Of a stretch of 50,671 bases of DNA, positions 48,601 through 50,671 are shown in pieces (positions within the stretch are counted from its first letter, which is position 1; the number at the start of each line of letters is the position of its first letter). The notes under the pieces are model-generated. The model was given only the letters and a program-made list of their open reading frames with translations. It was not told where the DNA came from and did no database searches. Position numbers and translations under genes: made by a program. This DNA is from Deltaproteobacteria bacterium (GTDB lineage Bacteria > Myxococcota_A > UBA796 > UBA2385): NCBI GenBank assembly GCA_016792625.1, contig JAEUKK010000113.1, forward strand, positions 1-50,671, given 5' to 3'.

Positions 48601-50671
48601 TTGGAACCTTGCCGGACGCTCCCGATCCCGGCGAACGAAGCCGGGCCCCATTGAAGCAACTCCTTCGGGGAGGGGATCTTCGCCGCCGACTTGCCCTATC
48701 CCGGCGAACGAAGCCGGGCCCCATTGAAGCGATGCACCATCGAAGAGCACCTGAAGGACCGCACCCCCCCCGATCCCGGCGAACGAAGCCGGGCCCCATT
48801 GAAGCAGCGGGCGCAGCCTGAGCGGGCGCAGCCTGAGCGGGCCCGATCCCGGCGAACGAAGCCGGGCCCCATTGAAGCCCCTTGACCTCGCGCACCTGGC
48901 GCTCGACCAGCTCCCGATCCCGACGAACGAAGCCGGGCCCCATTGAAGCGCCATGTTCGCCACCCGCTTCACCGGCAGGACCGCCAAGCCCGATCCCGGC
49001 GAACGAAGCCGGGCCCCATTGAAGCATGAGCCCTTCGTCCGCGTTCACTTGGTTCTCATCGGGCACCCGATCCCGGCGAACGAAGCCGGGCCCCATTGAA
49101 GCATGCGCTGTCCTCGGCCCGGCCTCGGCCGAGCCTGCCCCGATCCCGGCGAACGAAGCCGGGCCCCATTGAAGCCTGTGCCTGCAGGGCCGCACCGCGA
49201 GCAACATCCCGCCCCGATCCCGGCGAACGAAGCCGGGCCCCATTGAAGCACCCCCAGCGGCGTCGGCTGGTCGTCGCACGCCACCCCGATCCCGGCGAAC
49301 GAAGCCGGGCCCCATTGAAGCGCACAACGACGACGCCGCCTGGTGCTTCGGCAACGCCCGATCCCGGCGAACGAAGCCGGGCCCCATTGAAGCCCGACCA
49401 AGTCGACAATCACGTCGCGCGGCTTGGGCCCGATCCCGGCGAACGAAGCCGGGCCCCATTGAAGCTCTGCGCCGGCCTCCATCTCCCGCGCCTAGCGCAG
49501 CGCCCGATCCCGGCGAACGAAGCCGGGCCCCATTGAAGCAGGCGAGCGCGATGGCGAGGCGCGGCCACCCGGTGGCCCGATCCCGGCGAACGAAGCCGGG
49601 CCCCATTGAAGCCACTTCTTCGCCAGAGGGTCGACGAAAAAGTCCTTGGGCCCGATCCCGGCGAACGAAGCCGGGCCCCATTGAAGCACGCGTACTCGCG
49701 GCACTCGCCGGCGGCGAGGGTGACCCGATCCCGGCGAACGAAGCCGGGCCCCATTGAAGCGCTGAGGCGGACACGCCGAGGCGGATAGGTCCCGCCTGCC
49801 CGATCCCGGCGAACGAAGCCGGGCCCCATTGAAGCGCCGCAGTACCGCGCCGCGATTGACGAGATCGCCGCCCCGATCCCGGCGAACGAAGCCGGGCCCC
49901 ATTGAAGCGGCGCCGACGTGCCCACGCAGCACGCGCGGCGGGTGTTCGCCCGATCCCGGCGAACGAAGCCGGGCCCCATTGAAGCCCAGGACTCACTGGA
50001 CATCGAGGCACCCGCTGCCTTGACCCGATCCCGGCGAACGAAGCCGGGCCCCATTGAAGCAGTAGAACACCGCGCCGAAACCCTCGTAGCTCACCGGCCC
50101 GATCCCGGCGAACGAAGCCGGGCCCCATTGAAGCCTCGAGGTCAGCGAGGATCTCCTCGACCTCCTCGGTCGCCCGATCCCGGCGAACGAAGCCGGGCCC
50201 CATTGAAGCATGGGCTCGCTCGACGCCACCGTGCGCCGCATGGTCGCCCGATCCCGGCGAACGAAGCCGGGCCCCATTGAAGCAAGGCCGCCGCAGACTC
50301 GTCTCGGGCCCTGATGATGACCCGATCCCGGCGAACGAAGCCGGGCCCCATTGAAGCCGAGTTGTCGCCGATGGCGATGCAGTAGGCGCGATTGGCCCCG
50401 ATCCCGGCGAACGAAGCCGGGCCCCATTGAAGCTTTGAGAAGGACCAAGATATAACCGTCTGGGGGCGGGCCCGATCCCGGCGAACGAAGCCGGGCCCCA
50501 TTGAAGCTCACGACTTCCTCTCCTGCATGTACTGGCGAATTTCCGCCCGATCCCGGCGAACGAAGCCGGGCCCCATTGAAGCACGTCGCCGCACTCGTCG
50601 CGCACAGCGCCCCCGCCCCCGATCCCGGCGAACGAAGCCGGGCCCCATTGAAGCTGATCGGCAAAGATAGC
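45650..50671 (+). CRISPR. CRISPR array, at least 68 repeats of 37 bp, continues past window
   Basis: I count 68 repeats, the first at 45650-45686 and the last at 50618-50654, with 67 full spacers averaging 37 bp and a partial one at the edge. The repeat begins CCCGAT and has a hairpin CCCGGC-GAACGAA-GCCGGG. It ends CCCC-ATTGAAGC. Cleavage before ATTGAAGC would leave the classical 8-nt crRNA handle of Cas6-type processing. Three repeats differ from the consensus: 47727 (A to C at position 19), 48694 (G to T at position 4) and 48913 (G to A at position 11, which breaks one stem pair). No spacer duplication was noticed. No cas1, cas2 or cas6 of ordinary type lies in the window. Confidence 0.98.

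Noticed and set aside
48224..50605. Long reading frames of repeating GPGFVRRDR or LQWGPASFAGIG units
   Set aside because: They are translations of the CRISPR repeats and spacers; the 37-bp repeat with near-constant spacer length lacks stops in several frames.
1..50671. tRNA, rRNA or riboswitch genes
   Set aside because: No cloverleaf, T-loop consensus or known riboswitch core was noticed on either strand; a covariance-model search would be decisive.

Overview
The window is very GC-rich (third codon positions almost all G/C, short overlapping genes, many alanine/arginine-rich shadow reading frames). Codon use and gene content (C39-type exporter, SprA-like metalloprotease, Mpo1-like protein, MoxR/vWA conflict genes) suggest a myxobacterial or related deltaproteobacterial chromosome. 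No rRNA or other taxonomic marker is present, so this assignment is inference.

Layout. Positions 1-11410 hold ordinary and accessory genes: the edge of a C39-peptidase ABC exporter with its HlyD adaptor, a SprA-like metalloprotease, an Mpo1-like membrane protein, a lipoprotein phosphoesterase, an OST-HTH/AAA ATPase plus TOPRIM pair, a membrane protein divergent from an XRE/MmyB-type regulator, a lipoprotein and a DUF6930-like protein. Positions 11484-22372 (minus strand) are a conflict-system cluster built around a C-type-lectin-like FGE/sulfatase-modifying-factor fold. It comprises a stand-alone FGE, a TIR-FGE-CD-NTase triple fusion, a degenerate vWA-FGE protein, a MoxR AAA+ ATPase, a SEFIR effector protein and a TIR-FGE protein. 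The MoxR, vWA-FGE and SEFIR genes match the vWA-MoxR-VMAP ternary architecture. Positions 22615-27972 carry an AAA ATPase with a PD-(D/E)XK nuclease domain, a Card1/DUF1887-like nuclease without a visible CARF domain, and a Septu-like ATPase/HNH pair.

Positions 40739-27992 (minus strand) form one tightly packed operon: cmr1, cas10, cmr3, cmr4, cmr5, a Cmr6-SAVED-nucleoside phosphorylase triple fusion, a CD-NTase, a half-length adenosine deaminase and a TIR-SAVED effector. This is a type III-B CRISPR-Cas locus fused, both by gene order and by protein fusion, to CBASS-like signalling. Cas10 keeps its GGDD cyclase motif but shows no HD nuclease motif; the CD-NTase keeps its GS and Asp residues. 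Two independent second-messenger synthases therefore sit beside two SAVED sensors with NAD- or nucleoside-targeting effector domains. On the plus strand, a helical hypothetical gene, a 43-bp tandem-repeat array and a Csb2-like (type I-G Cas5-Cas6 fusion) gene lead into a CRISPR array of at least 68 repeats of 37 bp that runs off the right edge. The repeat ends in ATTGAAGC, a Cas6-type crRNA 5' handle. No cas1/cas2 is visible.

Non-coding structure links the island. Two arrays of an exact 43-bp palindromic tandem repeat lie at 20383 and 42422. A 90-110-bp double-hairpin repeat sits in three separate divergent promoter regions. A 58-bp perfect direct repeat, a shared repeat flanking the lipoprotein gene, and conserved 3' flanks behind two FGE genes point to duplication and module exchange. 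The strongest candidates for an undescribed system are the Cmr6-SAVED-PNP/CD-NTase/TIR-SAVED operon and the TIR-FGE-CD-NTase protein, whose cyclase domains are close paralogues.
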